A stretch of DNA of 30,434 nt. Source: Syntrophaceae bacterium. GTDB taxonomy: Bacteria; Desulfobacterota; SM23-61. The notes beneath the pieces were generated by a model. It saw only the letters and a program-made list of their open reading frames with translations, was not told the DNA's origin and ran no database searches. The stretch spans positions 1-30,434 of the forward strand of contig PMCE01000102.1 in assembly GCA_003154025.1 (NCBI GenBank), read 5' to 3'. The translations under genes and the position numbers were made by a program. Shown here in pieces: positions 23,694 to 30,434 of the stretch (its first letter is position 1; every line of letters starts with the position of its first letter).

Positions 23694-24371
23694 TTACCAC
23701 AGGCTGGGTATTTCGGCAACGCTGGAAATAAGGCGGGTATGAGGGGCTTTTTCCATCTGCTCAAGGGAATGGGCGCCGGAGAGGACTCCAATATTCTCTC
23801 CGACTCCAGCATTCGAGCCGGCCTGCAGGTCTAAAACCGTATCCCCCACATTCATCACCCCGTTTACGCTGATCACTCCAGTGGCCTCCATGGCCCGAAA
23901 GATCAGGAAAGGTGCCGGGCGACCCCGGGAGACATCGTCGCCGCAGATGACGGCATTCACTGCCTCGGGACCCCATCCGATGGCCCGCAATAGGAGATCG
24001 GTTATCGTCCGGTCAAAACCGGTGTTGAGGGCCACCTTGATCCCTCGGCCGTGAAGCCATTCGAAGGTCTGCATCGCTCCCGGGATCGGTTTTACACCCC
24101 CGTGGGCATAGCTCTTTGCCAGGTGATCCCGGAAGGCGGAGAAGATGCCTTCGGTTTTTCGGTCTATCTCCGTGGGGTCGCCGGGGAAGTGAAGCTCTAC
24201 GAAGCGGTGGATGGCCTCACGTTTAGAGGCGCCACGAACGGAGCGAAGCGCCTCATCGGTGACTTCAATCCCGTGGGCTTGAAGAACCGTTCTGAAGGCA
24301 TCAGGGACTTGTCCGGCGTCGAGAACGGTTGTCCCCGCCATATCGAAGACGGCCAAAGCGATTTCTTTCAT
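23694..24371 (-). CDS. Phosphonatase-like HAD hydrolase
   Basis: This 225-residue enzyme resembles phosphonoacetaldehyde hydrolase (PhnX) and the PhnX-like hydrolase group. Motif I is FDMAGTTV with nucleophile D10. The cap segment VRGASKREA holds K50, which lines up by eye with the Schiff-base lysine of PhnX. LNTGFDR provides motif II, and VGDTVLDLQAG motif IV. The start ATG 24371 is preferred; the longer frame begins at a TTG at 24425 and lacks the family start. It lies 64 bases after the secreted protein gene. No other phosphonate gene is recognised, so the substrate may be another phosphorylated aldehyde. Confidence 0.78.
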   Translation of the reverse strand: MKEIALAVFDMAGTTVLDAGQVPDAFRTVLQAHGIEVTDEALRSVRGASKREAIHRFVELHFPGDPTEIDRKTEGIFSAFRDHLAKSYAHGGVKPIPGAMQTFEWLHGRGIKVALNTGFDRTITDLLLRAIGWGPEAVNAVICGDDVSRGRPAPFLIFRAMEATGVISVNGVMNVGDTVLDLQAGSNAGVGENIGVLSGAHSLEQMEKAPHTRLISSVAEIPSLW

Positions 24372-24435
24372 GAGGATGCCTGCGGATCTATTTTTTGGAG
24401 AAAAGGAGAGAGGGGCTTCCCTCAATCCAGGCGAT

Positions 24436-25113
24436 TTACTCGAATCTCACGTCGTCGAAGTTAATATGCCCCCACCCCCCGCTGGAGGCATCGATCAAAC
24501 GTATCTGAGCCGCTCGGCCTATGAACGGGGAAACGTTCCAGCGAACCCGCTCCATGGTTTCCGCGCATTTGCCTGTTGCTCTTTGGACCACTTGGCCATC
24601 GACCAAGAGTTCAACGCGGACAGCATTGAGATCACATCCGCCGCCAATCAGGAAGGTTACAGACTGAGAAGAAATGGTAAAGGGTTGGGAAGTAAGAGTC
24701 CCCTGAGGTCCGTCGTCCTGGATCTGTCCCGGAGGGTCTGCGGCGGTATGCCTCTTCTCGTAGCTGCCGATCCAGTAATTCCCCTGGTGGTTGGAAGGCT
24801 GCCCGCGATGGCGTGCAGTGGGATTGTCCCCCAAAGTCGGTTGGAAGTTGAAAGCGTCTCCCGTTCGGGTCCAACCGCGAAGGTCTCCGGTTTCAAAGTC
24901 CCAGGTTACACCCGTAGGAGCCACAACCAAACCACCGGGGGCGGCTGGGGCATCGTCGAAGGAAATCCTCACGATGTCCTGTTTGTTAACCGGGACACTG
25001 ACCACCTTGCCATCCCTCAATTCGACTTTCATCTCGCCCCGAGCCAATGAAAGGGGCATAAAGAGCAGGAAACCCATAACCAAAATCAGGACTGTTCGCT
25101 CGGAATTCGTCAT
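24436..25113 (-). CDS. Secreted beta-sandwich protein of unknown function
   Basis: This 225-residue protein has an N-terminal signal segment (VLILVMGFLLFMPLSLARG) and a short region with KVVSVPVNKQDIVRISF. A C-terminal jelly-roll-like domain spans about residues 70-225. Landmarks are WDFETGDLRGWTRTGDAFN, GTLTSQPFTI, FLIGGGCD, VELLVDGQVV and a GGWGHINFDDVRFE end. This pattern resembles carbohydrate-associated beta-sandwich domains appended to GH32-type and other exported enzymes, but here it stands alone with no catalytic domain. The ATG 25113 follows AAGGAGG. It lies 17 bases after the ligase gene. Function unknown. Confidence 0.75.
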   Translation of the reverse strand: MTNSERTVLILVMGFLLFMPLSLARGEMKVELRDGKVVSVPVNKQDIVRISFDDAPAAPGGLVVAPTGVTWDFETGDLRGWTRTGDAFNFQPTLGDNPTARHRGQPSNHQGNYWIGSYEKRHTAADPPGQIQDDGPQGTLTSQPFTISSQSVTFLIGGGCDLNAVRVELLVDGQVVQRATGKCAETMERVRWNVSPFIGRAAQIRLIDASSGGWGHINFDDVRFE

Positions 25114-25130
25114 TCCATCCTCCTTGATCG

Positions 25131-26648
25131 TTATTTTCCTCTGCCATATTCGGTCTTCACCTTTTCCCGGTCGATCGACCCGTCCGGGGCTTTGGGCAAG
25201 GCAGGGACGAAATCCACAAATTTCGGTTTTTTGAAGCGGGCAATCCGGGAGGCCACAAAGTCGATCAGCCCCTGAGGGGTCAGGGAGCTGCCGGTTTTCA
25301 AAACGCAGACGGCCTTAACGGCTTCACCCCACTCACGGTCCCGCACTCCGATAACTGATACTTCAGCAACCTCTAGATGTTCTAGAATGACCATTTCCAC
25401 TTCAGCGGGATAGACGTTTTCTCCACCTGGTTTAATCAGCTCCTTCTCCGCCTTGCGCTTCACATACCACAGAAATCCATTCTCGTCCAACCGGCCGATA
25501 TCGCCGGTGTGATGCCAACCGTTACGGAATGTGTAGCGAGTATCGCCCTCCAAATTCCAGTACCCCAAAAACACCAGGGGCCCGCGGACGCAGATCTCTC
25601 CCGGCGTTCCGACCGAAACTTCGCGGTCGTGGTCGTCAACCAGTCTTATTTTCGCCAAGGGACCCTCTTTGCCCGCAGACCCTGGTTTCTTGGTGTGAGC
25701 GCACACCGTGACCATGCCGGTAGTCTCGGATTGTCCAAAGCCGATCCAAAATTGAGCCTTAGCCTTTTTCTTTAGTTTCTCAATATTGGAGGGATGATCG
25801 ATGCCTGATACGTGTTTTAAGGAGGAAATGTCGTAATCCTTTCCCTCCAGTTTTTCCAGGAGCATTCCCAGCATGGGAGGAAATTCGCCGATGGTGGTGA
25901 TTTTTTCTTTTTCGATCAACTGGAGGGAAAGTTCGGGCTCAAATTTGGTCATGAGGACATTTTTTCCCCCGGCATGCATGACCGAAAAGGAAAGAGCCAA
26001 GTCGGCAATGTGGAAAAGAGGCAGCAGGTGGAGATAACTGTCTTCCTCCCGCAGGCCCATCACGGCCATATGCTGCAGGGTGCAGGCGATAATGTTCCCA
26101 TGAGAAAGAGTTGCCCCCCTTGGTTTTCCAGCCACGGCGGCTGTATGGATAATTAAATAAGGATCATTCTGGGAGATTTCAACTTCGGGTAATGTCCCTT
26201 CTTCTCCCAGGAGAATAGAAAAGGATTCGAATTCCCCGTCGGCCGTGCCGAAAGAAAACAGCCTTTCGATGAAAGGGACCCGTGGTTTCAACTCTCGGAT
26301 GGATGATCGGTAATCTGGGCCTACGAAAAGGAAACGGGGGCGCCCATCGGAAAGGATATACTCTACTTCAGCGGGGGAAAGGCGCCAATTGATGGGGAGC
26401 ATGATAGCGCCGAGCCTGGCGGCAGCACCATAAAGAAGAAAAAATTGAAAACAATTCTGGGATAGGATCGCAATCCGATCTCCTTTCTGGATGCCGAATT
26501 TATACAAATGATATGATAACTCATTGATATGATTTAATAAATAATTGAAATTGAGACGAAAAGAATCAATGACCAGGGCTTCACGGTGAGCAAAAATGCG
26601 AGCGTTGCGGGAGATGAGATCATAGACGGTAAAATCCTGAAGGCCCAT
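25131..26648 (-). CDS. AMP-dependent acyl-CoA synthetase/ligase with altered core motifs
   Basis: This 505-residue protein is an ANL-superfamily adenylating enzyme of the acyl-CoA synthetase type. Recognisable motifs are GFGQSETTG, GEICVRGP, GWHHTGDIGRLDENGFLWYVKR and KPGGENVYPAEVE. Two core motifs are degenerate. The phosphate-binding A3 loop, normally TSGTTGxPKG, reads TAAVAGKPRGA at 169-179. The C-terminal A10 motif, normally PKTxxGK, reads PKAPDGS, placing Ser491 where the adenylation lysine is expected. It may be a specialised or thioester-forming-only member, or use another lysine. The ATG 26648 follows AAGGTGG, 44 bases after the lipoprotein gene. Confidence 0.85.
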   Translation of the reverse strand: MGLQDFTVYDLISRNARIFAHREALVIDSFRLNFNYLLNHINELSYHLYKFGIQKGDRIAILSQNCFQFFLLYGAAARLGAIMLPINWRLSPAEVEYILSDGRPRFLFVGPDYRSSIRELKPRVPFIERLFSFGTADGEFESFSILLGEEGTLPEVEISQNDPYLIIHTAAVAGKPRGATLSHGNIIACTLQHMAVMGLREEDSYLHLLPLFHIADLALSFSVMHAGGKNVLMTKFEPELSLQLIEKEKITTIGEFPPMLGMLLEKLEGKDYDISSLKHVSGIDHPSNIEKLKKKAKAQFWIGFGQSETTGMVTVCAHTKKPGSAGKEGPLAKIRLVDDHDREVSVGTPGEICVRGPLVFLGYWNLEGDTRYTFRNGWHHTGDIGRLDENGFLWYVKRKAEKELIKPGGENVYPAEVEMVILEHLEVAEVSVIGVRDREWGEAVKAVCVLKTGSSLTPQGLIDFVASRIARFKKPKFVDFVPALPKAPDGSIDREKVKTEYGRGK

Positions 26649-26692
26649 ACCTTTCCACCTTTATATTTTTATGCTATCCTTGAGCCGGATCC

Positions 26693-28093
26693 CTACTTGT
26701 CTCCATTCTTGAAAAATTCCCAGTTCTTCACCACTCCATTTTCAAAATAGACATAAGATTTGGGAAAGGGAGGCTCGCCGTACACCCATTGCTCGTGAAC
26801 GCCAACCAAAGTCCGGGTGGTATTCACATGATCGGGGCGTCCCCAGGATAGTACAACCTGCTCGCGAGAAAATCCCTGGCGGATGTACCCTCTTAGAATA
26901 TCTTCCTGAATGCGAATGGGCCACATGGTCTTGGAGAGGTCTTTCAGAAGATCCCTCATCTCGCCATTGTTCTTGGTGTTCCGTCGGATTCCATCCGTTC
27001 CTTCAACCCATCCGAAAATCTCTTCCCTCACCGTGGTATTCATCCCGTAAGTTACTTCATAAAAGGTAAGCTTTTGAGGGGTTAAGGCTGCTTTCCCGGT
27101 GAAATGGACATCATCGGGTCTTATTTTTAATGGCTTGATATTGTTTATGTTTCCTATTTCTCCTGGATAGACCCAGGCCAACAGCTTGTTCTTCAGCCAA
27201 AAGGATTTCTCCTCCGGGGACCAGCCTGCCTTTTTTCCTTTCTCTGAAACTACCCGTTCGCCAACAACGACCTGGTACCACTGCCGGCCCATTTCGTCCT
27301 TTATTGAATTGATCACGTCGAAAATATCGTATTTGTTGGCCCTGGCCGAAACTTTGGAGTTCTCTCTGGCTTCTTCGAAAATCATGGCTTCTTTCATGAC
27401 CATAAAAACTCCGCTTTCGGTCGCCTTCGGCGCGGGAGCCGGGGGAGGGGGAAGGGGGGTAGGGTCCTCCTTTGCTCCTGTTTTGTAATACCTTATCTTA
27501 CGCTCTTCTTCGGCTATTTTACGTTGCTCTTCGGAAATTTTTTTCTGGCGCTCCTCTTCGGCACGGCGCTTCTCCTGTTCCAGGCGGCGTTGTCTTTCCT
27601 CCTCCAGCCTTTTCTTTTCGGCCATATCGGCGAGAATTTGGGCTTTTTCAACCTGAGCGGCCTTTATCTCTCTCTCCAGCTGGATTCTTTCCCGGACCAA
27701 TCGGCTTTTGAATTCTTCTACCCGGGATTGCTCCTCCCATACCTTTCTCTCTATACAAGCCCAGATACGCCTCCGATCATCGGCGGAAAGCTTTTTCTCT
27801 ACCCGAGTATCCAAGATAGGTTGAATGCTTACCAGAACTGGGTTATTCCTGGGCTCTTCGATGAAATTCAAAACGCGGTTTTCGCAGAGATAGATTAAAC
27901 GAAAGGAATAACCTTCGTCGTGGAGCAGGAAATAATCGCTTTTCCCCTCCCTGGCAAAGGCCTCCTGAACCACTCCCGGAGGCGCAGCATGATCACGGAG
28001 CAGGATGCTGGCCTTTGGTTTGGAGGAACAAGAGATAAGGGAAAAAAAAATAGCGAGGGCCAGGAGAAGCGGGAGAAATTCCCCTTCTCTCAT
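26693..28093 (-). CDS. Lipoprotein with coiled coil, SH3-like and BamE-like domains
   Basis: The 466-residue product starts with a lipoprotein signal peptide: LPLLLALAIFFSLISC, with the lipid-modified Cys at 22. After about 100 residues comes a long charged coiled coil rich in Glu, Arg and Lys (roughly 105-210), then a Pro-rich linker (PLPPPPAPAPK). An SH3b-like segment follows (MIFEEARENSKVSARA to WYQVV), and the C-terminus resembles SmpA/BamE-type domains (GFSREQVVLSWGRPDHVN, HEQWVYGEP, YVYFENGVVKNWEF). I chose ATG 28093: the open frame extends to GTG 28234, but the promoter at 28237-28265 places transcription start at about 28230, and the extra 47 residues would bury the signal. ATG 28138 is another option. 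No clear ribosome site. Confidence 0.72.
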   Translation of the reverse strand: MREGEFLPLLLALAIFFSLISCSSKPKASILLRDHAAPPGVVQEAFAREGKSDYFLLHDEGYSFRLIYLCENRVLNFIEEPRNNPVLVSIQPILDTRVEKKLSADDRRRIWACIERKVWEEQSRVEEFKSRLVRERIQLEREIKAAQVEKAQILADMAEKKRLEEERQRRLEQEKRRAEEERQKKISEEQRKIAEEERKIRYYKTGAKEDPTPLPPPPAPAPKATESGVFMVMKEAMIFEEARENSKVSARANKYDIFDVINSIKDEMGRQWYQVVVGERVVSEKGKKAGWSPEEKSFWLKNKLLAWVYPGEIGNINNIKPLKIRPDDVHFTGKAALTPQKLTFYEVTYGMNTTVREEIFGWVEGTDGIRRNTKNNGEMRDLLKDLSKTMWPIRIQEDILRGYIRQGFSREQVVLSWGRPDHVNTTRTLVGVHEQWVYGEPPFPKSYVYFENGVVKNWEFFKNGDK

Positions 28094-28236
28094 CGGTCGG
28101 AAGGTCTTAGAACTTTCTTTTTGGGTTTGCCTACCCATGGCTTGGGGCGATGAGTAATCCGTTTGGCCAGCTTTTGATTGATAAATCGGTTCCCTTTTTT
28201 CATTGCTGAGAACAGAAATGGAAGACATTTTCACAA

Positions 28237-28265
28237 TCTATACCAGACAATAGAGGAAAAGTCAA
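28237..28265 (-). promoter_or_regulatory. Sigma-70-like promoter of the lipoprotein-ligase operon
   Basis: On the minus strand, TTGACT (28260-28265) and TATAGA (28237-28242) are separated by 17 bases, with TGG before the -10, an extended -10 arrangement. The promoter would drive the lipoprotein, ligase, secreted protein and HAD genes, which follow with gaps of 44, 17 and 64 bases. Confidence 0.65.
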
Positions 28266-28284
28266 TCTTTCTCCATTTCCGCCC

Positions 28285-28385
28285 GCGATTCAGACACTAG
28301 ACCTCCGACATCAGACTGAAGGGGGAAAATGCCAGAGATTAACGAAAAAAATGGTCTGGAGTCTGGGGTTTAGTATCTGAATCGC
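28285..28385. repeat. Long imperfect inverted repeat (CAGACTCCAGACC type)
   Basis: The outer 19 bases (28285-28303 and the complement of 28367-28385) match at 17 positions, and weaker matching continues inwards for about 14 more bases. The element lies between two divergent promoters and has no coding capacity. Confidence 0.65.
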
Positions 28386-28404
28386 AGAATCAAGAAAAGA
28401 ATAG

Positions 28405-28433
28405 TTGACAAAAATATTCCAGAATGTTAATGA
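28405..28433 (+). promoter_or_regulatory. Possible promoter of mnmG
   Basis: TTGACA (28405-28410) is followed after 17 bases by TAATGA (28428-28433), a weak -10, with TG one base before it, which may act as an extended -10. Confidence 0.4.
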
Positions 28434-28476
28434 AAAATATATTGTTATTGGTATGTTATAAACATTATTCGGCATA

Positions 28477-28492
28477 TGTTTCACGTGAAACA
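28477..28492. promoter_or_regulatory. parS centromere site (ParB-binding)
   Basis: TGTTTCACGTGAAACA is a perfect 16-base palindrome identical to the widely conserved chromosomal parS sequence bound by ParB/Spo0J. It lies 31 bases before the proposed mnmG start. parS sites cluster near oriC, and mnmG is often encoded with rsmG, parA and parB there. Confidence 0.92.
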
Positions 28493-28522
28493 AATTTTTC
28501 TCTCCGCTTTTCGAGGAAGATT

Positions 28523-30397
28523 TTGGAAACCTACCCAACTGCTTATAATGTCATAATCGTGGGGGGCGGACATGCCGGATGCGAGGCCGCTCTGGCCTGC
28601 GCCCGGATGGGACATTCCACCCTTCTCCTAACCATCAGCCTGGAAGCGATTGCCCGCATGTCCTGTAATCCGGCCATAGGGGGGCTGGCGAAAGGGCAGC
28701 TGGTCAAAGAAATTGATGCTCTAGGCGGTGAGATGGCCAAGAACACGGATGACACTGGAATCCAATTCCGCCGATTAAATACCACTAAAGGGCCGGCGGT
28801 CAGGTCGTCCAGGGCTCAGTCGGACATGCAGCTCTATCCCCTGCGGATGAAAAGAGTCCTGGAACACCAGAAGAACTTATTCTTGCGGCAGGGTCTAGTG
28901 GACGAACTCCTTATCGAAAAGGGGAGAGTGAAAGGAGTGGTAACGAATGTAGGGGAGAGGTTCCTCTCCGGAACAGTAATTATAACGGCTGGAACTTTTC
29001 TTCGAGGGCTTGTCCATATCGGGATGAGGAGTTTTCCATCGGGAAGGCTGGGGGATCTCCCTTCAATTAAGCTGTCAGAATGCCTCCTGAATGTCGGCTT
29101 CAAACTGGGACGCCTTAAGACCGGAACTTGTCCTCGCTTGGATGGCAGAAGCATTGATTTCTCCCAGCTTCAGGAGCAAAGGGGTGACGTTCCCCCTCGG
29201 CCATTCTCCTTCAGTAATCGATCCGTTCCCCTTGAGCAATTGCCTTGTTACCTGACCTACACCAACCTCAAGACCCATGATATCATTCGTTTAGGGCTGA
29301 ATCGTTCGCCCCTCTATTCCGGGGTTATAAAAGGAACCGGAGCCAGGTACTGCCCTTCCATCGAGGATAAGATCGTCCGGTTCGCGGAGAAAGAACAACA
29401 CCAGATTTTTTTGGAACCCATGGGATTAGATACCTTGGAGGTCTATCCCAATGGACTGGCCACAAGCCTCCCCATGGACATCCAGATCCAGATGCTCCGC
29501 TCGATTCCCGGACTGGAAAGAGCGGAGGTGGTCCGCCCGGGGTATGCCATCGAATATGACTACGCAGATCCCCTTCAGCTAAAGCCTTCTCTGGAGACCA
29601 AACTCATCGAGAATCTCTTCTTTGCCGGGCAAATAAACGGAACTTCGGGTTACGAAGAGGCGGCCGCTCAGGGACTCATGGCGGGAATCAATGCAGCACT
29701 TAAGACCAGGGGGGAAGACTCTCTGATCCTGAAAAGGGACGAGGGATATATAGGGGTGCTCATCGACGACCTGGTAACTAAAGGGACGAAGGAGCCTTAC
29801 CGTATGTTCACCTCCCGGGCTGAATACAGGCTCCTGTTGCGCGAAGACAACGCGGATCAAAGGTTGAGGGAAAAAGGGAGGTCTCTGGGACTGGTGGATG
29901 ATCAGGACTACAGGGAATTTCTCCAAAAGAAAAGAAAGATAAGGGAAGAGCAAGAAAGAATAGGAAAAGCCATCATCTACCCGACCCCAGGTGAGAATGA
30001 CCGGCTGAGATCTCTAGGGACATCTCCTATCAAAAACCCTACCTCCCTGGCGGAGCTTCTCCGGAGGCCTGAAATTTCCTTCCGTGCCCTGGCTGCGTTC
30101 GATCCGAATTGCGCATTCACGGAGGAGGTTGTGGCCGAGCAGGTGGAAATAGAGATTAAATACGAAGGATACATCCGGAGGCAGGAAGACCAAGTGGATC
30201 AGATGAAGCGATTTGAAAACATGAGACTTTCTCCCGATATGGAATATAAAAATATTCCGGGCATTTCCACCGAAGTGAAGGAAAAATTGGACCGGGTGAA
30301 ACCTCTTTCCATAGGCCAGGCTACACGGATTTCAGGGATCACGCCGGCGGCCATATCCATTTTAATGGTATACTTGAGAAGGGCGTCCGGAGTTTGA
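28523..30397 (+). CDS. mnmG: tRNA uridine-5-carboxymethylaminomethyl modification enzyme MnmG (GidA)
   Basis: This 624-residue FAD protein works with MnmE to modify the wobble uridine of certain tRNAs. The FAD motif [13 protein letters not shown] lies at residues 11-23. Other MnmG signatures are [24 protein letters not shown], the FLRGLVHIG region, [36 protein letters not shown] segment and [17 protein letters not shown] chose TTG 28523 because GAGGA lies five bases upstream and the length then equals the family norm. The open frame runs back to ATG 28424, but that start would translate through parS and add 33 unusual residues. The stop leaves 37 bases to the window end, where nothing is seen. 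Confidence 0.93.
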   Translation: METYPTAYNVIIVGGGHAGCEAALACARMGHSTLLLTISLEAIARMSCNPAIGGLAKGQLVKEIDALGGEMAKNTDDTGIQFRRLNTTKGPAVRSSRAQSDMQLYPLRMKRVLEHQKNLFLRQGLVDELLIEKGRVKGVVTNVGERFLSGTVIITAGTFLRGLVHIGMRSFPSGRLGDLPSIKLSECLLNVGFKLGRLKTGTCPRLDGRSIDFSQLQEQRGDVPPRPFSFSNRSVPLEQLPCYLTYTNLKTHDIIRLGLNRSPLYSGVIKGTGARYCPSIEDKIVRFAEKEQHQIFLEPMGLDTLEVYPNGLATSLPMDIQIQMLRSIPGLERAEVVRPGYAIEYDYADPLQLKPSLETKLIENLFFAGQINGTSGYEEAAAQGLMAGINAALKTRGEDSLILKRDEGYIGVLIDDLVTKGTKEPYRMFTSRAEYRLLLREDNADQRLREKGRSLGLVDDQDYREFLQKKRKIREEQERIGKAIIYPTPGENDRLRSLGTSPIKNPTSLAELLRRPEISFRALAAFDPNCAFTEEVVAEQVEIEIKYEGYIRRQEDQVDQMKRFENMRLSPDMEYKNIPGISTEVKEKLDRVKPLSIGQATRISGITPAAISILMVYLRRASGV

Positions 30398-30434
30398 TAG
30401 TAAGAAGCTAGGCTTTTTCCGCGACCCGGCGCGG

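Larger units (their letters stand above)
28094..28522. other. Divergent intergenic region before mnmG
   Basis: This stretch holds the leader and promoter of the lipoprotein operon, a long inverted repeat (28285-28385), the mnmG promoter and a parS site, described separately. It becomes strongly AT-rich from 28386 to 28500. No DnaA box of the TTATCCACA type was found, so oriC is not claimed here. Confidence 0.55.

Noticed and set aside
28094..28234. 47-residue N-terminal extension of the lipoprotein
   Set aside because: The predicted transcription start lies at about 28230, at or after the extended start, and the signal peptide would be internal.
28380..28500. Chromosome replication origin
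   Set aside because: The region is AT-rich and next to parS, but no DnaA boxes were found; only proximity to the origin is suggested.

Overview
The window reads as a chromosomal segment of an anaerobic bacterium, most likely a Desulfobacterota (deltaproteobacterial) lineage. This is inferred from gene content: a three-subunit anaerobic glycerol-3-phosphate dehydrogenase with CCG-type iron-sulfur subunit, a LIV-type ABC operon beside an acyl-CoA enzyme, an AMP-dependent acyl-CoA ligase of the KPGGENVYPAEVE type, a LarA-like nickel enzyme, and many short palindromic intergenic elements. No rRNA, tRNA, CRISPR array, prophage or transposase gene was recognised. No database search could be run.

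Layout, left to right. (1) 1-273: 3' end of a gene whose product resembles the end of a Nudix hydrolase. (2) 312-5374: a promoter with an operator-like dyad, then livH-livM-livG-livF, a LIV-type substrate-binding protein and a terminator. (3) 5613-6509: a divergent 3-hydroxyacyl-CoA dehydrogenase, convergent with dnaJ (6605-7666, minus) across a palindromic repeat. (4) 7839-14671, minus strand, apparently one operon: HAD-IIA phosphatase, glpA, glpB, glpC, a Pit phosphate transporter and its DUF47/PhoU-like partner. Two of its gene junctions are filled by repeat elements and a third gap is mostly repeat. (5) 14730-18890, plus strand and divergent from block 4: a three-gene ABC importer (family 1 binding protein, ATPase, fused permease) with a hairpin after the binding-protein gene. 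(6) 19151-20647: an argininosuccinate-lyase-like enzyme with altered substrate-pocket motifs, convergent with a minus-strand pair encoding a SLC13/DASS anion transporter and a LarA-like racemase (20658-23651). (7) 23694-28265, minus strand: promoter, coiled-coil lipoprotein, AMP-dependent ligase with degenerate core motifs, secreted beta-sandwich protein, phosphonatase-like HAD hydrolase. (8) 28405-30397: mnmG, preceded by a perfect parS site, which suggests the window ends close to the origin-proximal mnmG/rsmG/parAB region.

How the genes may work together. Blocks 4 and 5 could form an organophosphate system: an importer for a phosphorylated or phosphonate solute, a HAD phosphatase, oxidation of glycerol-3-phosphate to DHAP by GlpABC, and a Pit carrier coupled to glpC that could remove surplus phosphate. 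Block 6 could form a hydroxy- or amino-dicarboxylate module: DASS uptake, LarA-type stereo-inversion and a fumarate-releasing lyase. Both are inferences from neighbourhood and motifs. The clearest non-coding signals are the parS site, three factor-independent terminator-like hairpins, several sigma-70-like promoters, and at least seven different short repeat types placed in gene junctions.
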